A stretch of DNA of 64,000 bases, from NCBI GenBank assembly GCA_948567375.1, contig OX419762.1:27409465-27473464 (forward strand), read 5' to 3'. A program made the position numbers and the translations under genes. Positions 63,001-64,000 of the stretch are shown piece by piece; positions within the stretch are counted from its first letter, which is position 1; each line of letters starts with the position of its first letter. This stretch comes from Lunularia cruciata (Eukaryota; Streptophyta; Marchantiopsida; Lunulariales; Lunulariaceae). The notes under the pieces are model-generated. The model was given only the letters and a program-made list of their open reading frames with translations. It had not been told where the DNA came from and ran no database searches.

Positions 63001-64000
63001 GCCACCAGATTTACACTCACCGAAACTCCAAGGACATAAATATGTTGACACTGCGCGGTCTGGCAACCTGCCATGCTATTTCTCGCTTCGGCGACCAGTT
63101 TGTGGGCAATGAAGTCGAGGTACAGAATCTCCTCTTCCCAAGATAAACGACTACAACGCATATGATTCTTGCTCTTATATTTTATGCAGTCAAAACTCGT
63201 CTGAAACACATAGTAGTGCAGACATTAGGAGACACCTGCTTGAAACACTTATCCTCCTACGACCTGCTTATTGGTTGATACATTGATTTCCCTTGTTGTT
63301 TTCCATACTGTTTATGATGTTGGATTTTCAAGTGTGAAAGGAACTATGGACTAATCGTACTATACAGGTAAGAATGTTCTCAGCAAGCGGTTGGGATCTG
63401 ATTGAGAATCAAAATGACCATCCAGTGGTATGCAAAGGGAAAGAAAAGCTGAAAATACTAAAGAGAAACGAATTTGATCACGGTCGAGCCACTATGAGTG
63501 TCATCGTCGAAGATTCTGAAGGGGTGTGTCATATTTACTGCAAGGTAATGAAGGCAACTTTGTATTGCCGGTATTCTTTACAAGCTGAAAATGATTATGA
63601 AGATGCACGCTATTCTAGGTTCATACAGGTGGTTTCATGTCTGCACCAGGGCTCATTTGAGAGAATAGGAGATATAAGTGACCCAGCGACCCTTCCTGAT
63701 GATTACCTTCACGTTTCAAGAGGGCATGCTCTTGACGGTTGCTATACACTGGGCCTGAGCTACAGGTCCCCTCTTTCTCGCAATAGCTTCCTTTCTTGCC
63801 TTGTTCTTGTTTTGATGCTCTTGCCGACGGTGAAAAATCTGGATCCAAAAATGACTTACACTATACCCAAACAAAATATCATGGGTTTTGTAGACAGGGG
63901 AAATAATGTTATCTGCTGAGTAGGGAAGAGATATTTTCCGCTGCAATCTACGCTTAAATTTGGAGGCATCACAGTGGTCAAACACCATCGAGCTTTTTCG
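57061..64000 (+). CDS. P5-type ATPase, P5B-like (partial, runs off the window)
   Basis: P5 ATPases are endomembrane pumps; animal P5B members (ATP13A2 group) export polyamines from lysosomes. At least eleven phase-consistent exons: 57061-57558, 57758-58072, 58321-58491, 58722-58985, 59089-59227, 59632-59823, 62192-62337, 62517-62648, 62847-63119, 63368-63544 and 63629-about 63765, 814 codons so far. Visible landmarks are two N-terminal hydrophobic segments, M1/M2 in exon 4, VPGDVV, CDESNLTGES (actuator, TGES at 59661), M3 in exon 7, an M4 with SPLLP (62589-62603), FCFDKTGTLTKNGLDFIGV (phosphorylated Asp at 62916) and GSFERIGD. The P5A family has PPELP in M4 and P5B PPxLP, so SPLLP is off-consensus. 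The GDGxND hinge and last membrane segments lie beyond the window. The exon 11 donor (GTCCCC) is weak. Confidence 0.85.
58113..58152. repeat. Near-perfect palindrome, 19-bp stem, 2-nt loop
   Basis: ATACTGGTGATAGCTGAAA (58113-58131), AG, then its exact reverse complement (58134-58152). It lies in intron 2 of the ATPase gene, 40 nt after the exon 2 donor, so it could fold in the pre-mRNA. Confidence 0.9.
59366..59425 (+). repeat. Tandem duplication, 30-bp unit, in ATPase intron
   Basis: TTCCCTCTGCCTGTACTCTT (59366) and TTCCCTCTGTCTGTACTCTT (59396) begin adjacent copies that end in GGTGATCCA. It lies in the intron between exons 5 and 6. Confidence 0.85.
59870..60154 (+). repeat. 5' LTR of the copia element
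   Basis: 285 bp, TG...CA. It contains CTTTATAATCCCGACTTAGG near its 3' part, shared exactly with the 3' LTR. The primer site starts at the next base. Confidence 0.93.
60415..61456 (+). pseudogene. Copia gag (UBN2-type) remnant
   Basis: The frame from about 60412 encodes an Ala-rich start, then FDTTFVKFNGDFFHSWKHWL (60505 onward), LASEAWKDL and, after a stop at 60775, MREGASVAKHIATFRGLL. This is the gag polypeptide of copia elements, the capsid precursor. Several internal duplications break it: the TMYEDIDDVTIM block recurs near 60960, the AVNSP block near 61010, and VEQTIALAITQGF near 61180 and 61275. No zinc knuckle was found. Confidence 0.8.
61494..61634 (+). repeat. Tandem duplication, 70-bp unit, in copia pol remnant
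   Basis: ACACCAACAAAGCAGCATAA starts both copies (61494, 61564), which run through GATATTAGATTT to the TCAGAGAAA block. Both encode the KHIDIRxHFIRE region of the copia RNase H end. Confidence 0.85.
61500..61780 (+). pseudogene. C-terminal end of copia pol (RNase H end)
   Basis: After the duplicated YIDIRFHFIRE block, VSRVNSNDNIADIFTKGL (about 61655-61710) is the hallmark end of copia polyproteins, followed by a HALGVMDSRS tail. All upstream pol domains are deleted. Frames are broken by stops. Confidence 0.85.
61788..62072 (+). repeat. 3' LTR of the copia element
   Basis: 285 bp, about 92 percent identical by eye to the 5' LTR. It is followed by the second target-duplication copy TGAAC. Confidence 0.93.

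Noticed and set aside
1-64000. CRISPR arrays, rRNA, tRNA and bacterial-type operons
   Set aside because: None seen; the window has eukaryotic spliced genes and retrotransposons.

Overview
This window looks like nuclear DNA of a land plant. It holds spliced genes with short GT-AG introns, a germin-like protein, Ty3/gypsy and Ty1/copia LTR retrotransposons with the plant-type initiator-Met primer site (TGGTATCAGAGC), and long AT-rich gene-free tracts. Two genes point away from seed plants: a formin carrying a RhoGAP-like domain (class III, a type known to me from mosses and lycophytes) and a P5-type ATPase that resembles the P5B branch. A bryophyte or lycophyte is my best guess. This is inference, not proof.

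Layout. 1-8.4 kb is a nest of decayed Ty3/gypsy elements: a minus-strand pol remnant (A, 1-581), a plus-strand chromovirus-like element that interrupts it (B, LTR 582-1007, then gag, protease and partial RT), and a second plus-strand pol (C, about 4561-7510) ending in a PHD finger. 8.4-28.6 kb is mostly AT-rich or repeat-derived DNA with no gene I can support. It includes diverged copies of one LTR-like family (13.1, 18.6-19.9 and 24.2-25.3 kb).

Three genes, all on the plus strand, are well supported. They are a class III-like formin (31170-38651, 11 exons whose phases all agree, 5' end open), a germin-like protein (46404-47539, four exons, 221 aa, complete) and a P5-type ATPase (57061 to past the end, at least 11 exons). 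A fourth coding region (about 49.05-50.21 kb) encodes an unidentified membrane protein. A copia element with a perfect 5-bp target duplication (59870-62072) sits inside an ATPase intron.

The genes do not form a pathway. The formin would nucleate actin, possibly under Rho/ROP control; the germin-like protein would be secreted; the P5 ATPase would be an endomembrane transporter. The points most worth checking are the formin's RhoGAP domain with its arginine finger and other key positions replaced, the SPLLP sequence in ATPase segment M4, heat-shock-element-like arrays in the LTR of element B, the PHD finger on element C, and several near-perfect 13-22 bp hairpins with 2-5 nt loops at unrelated sites.
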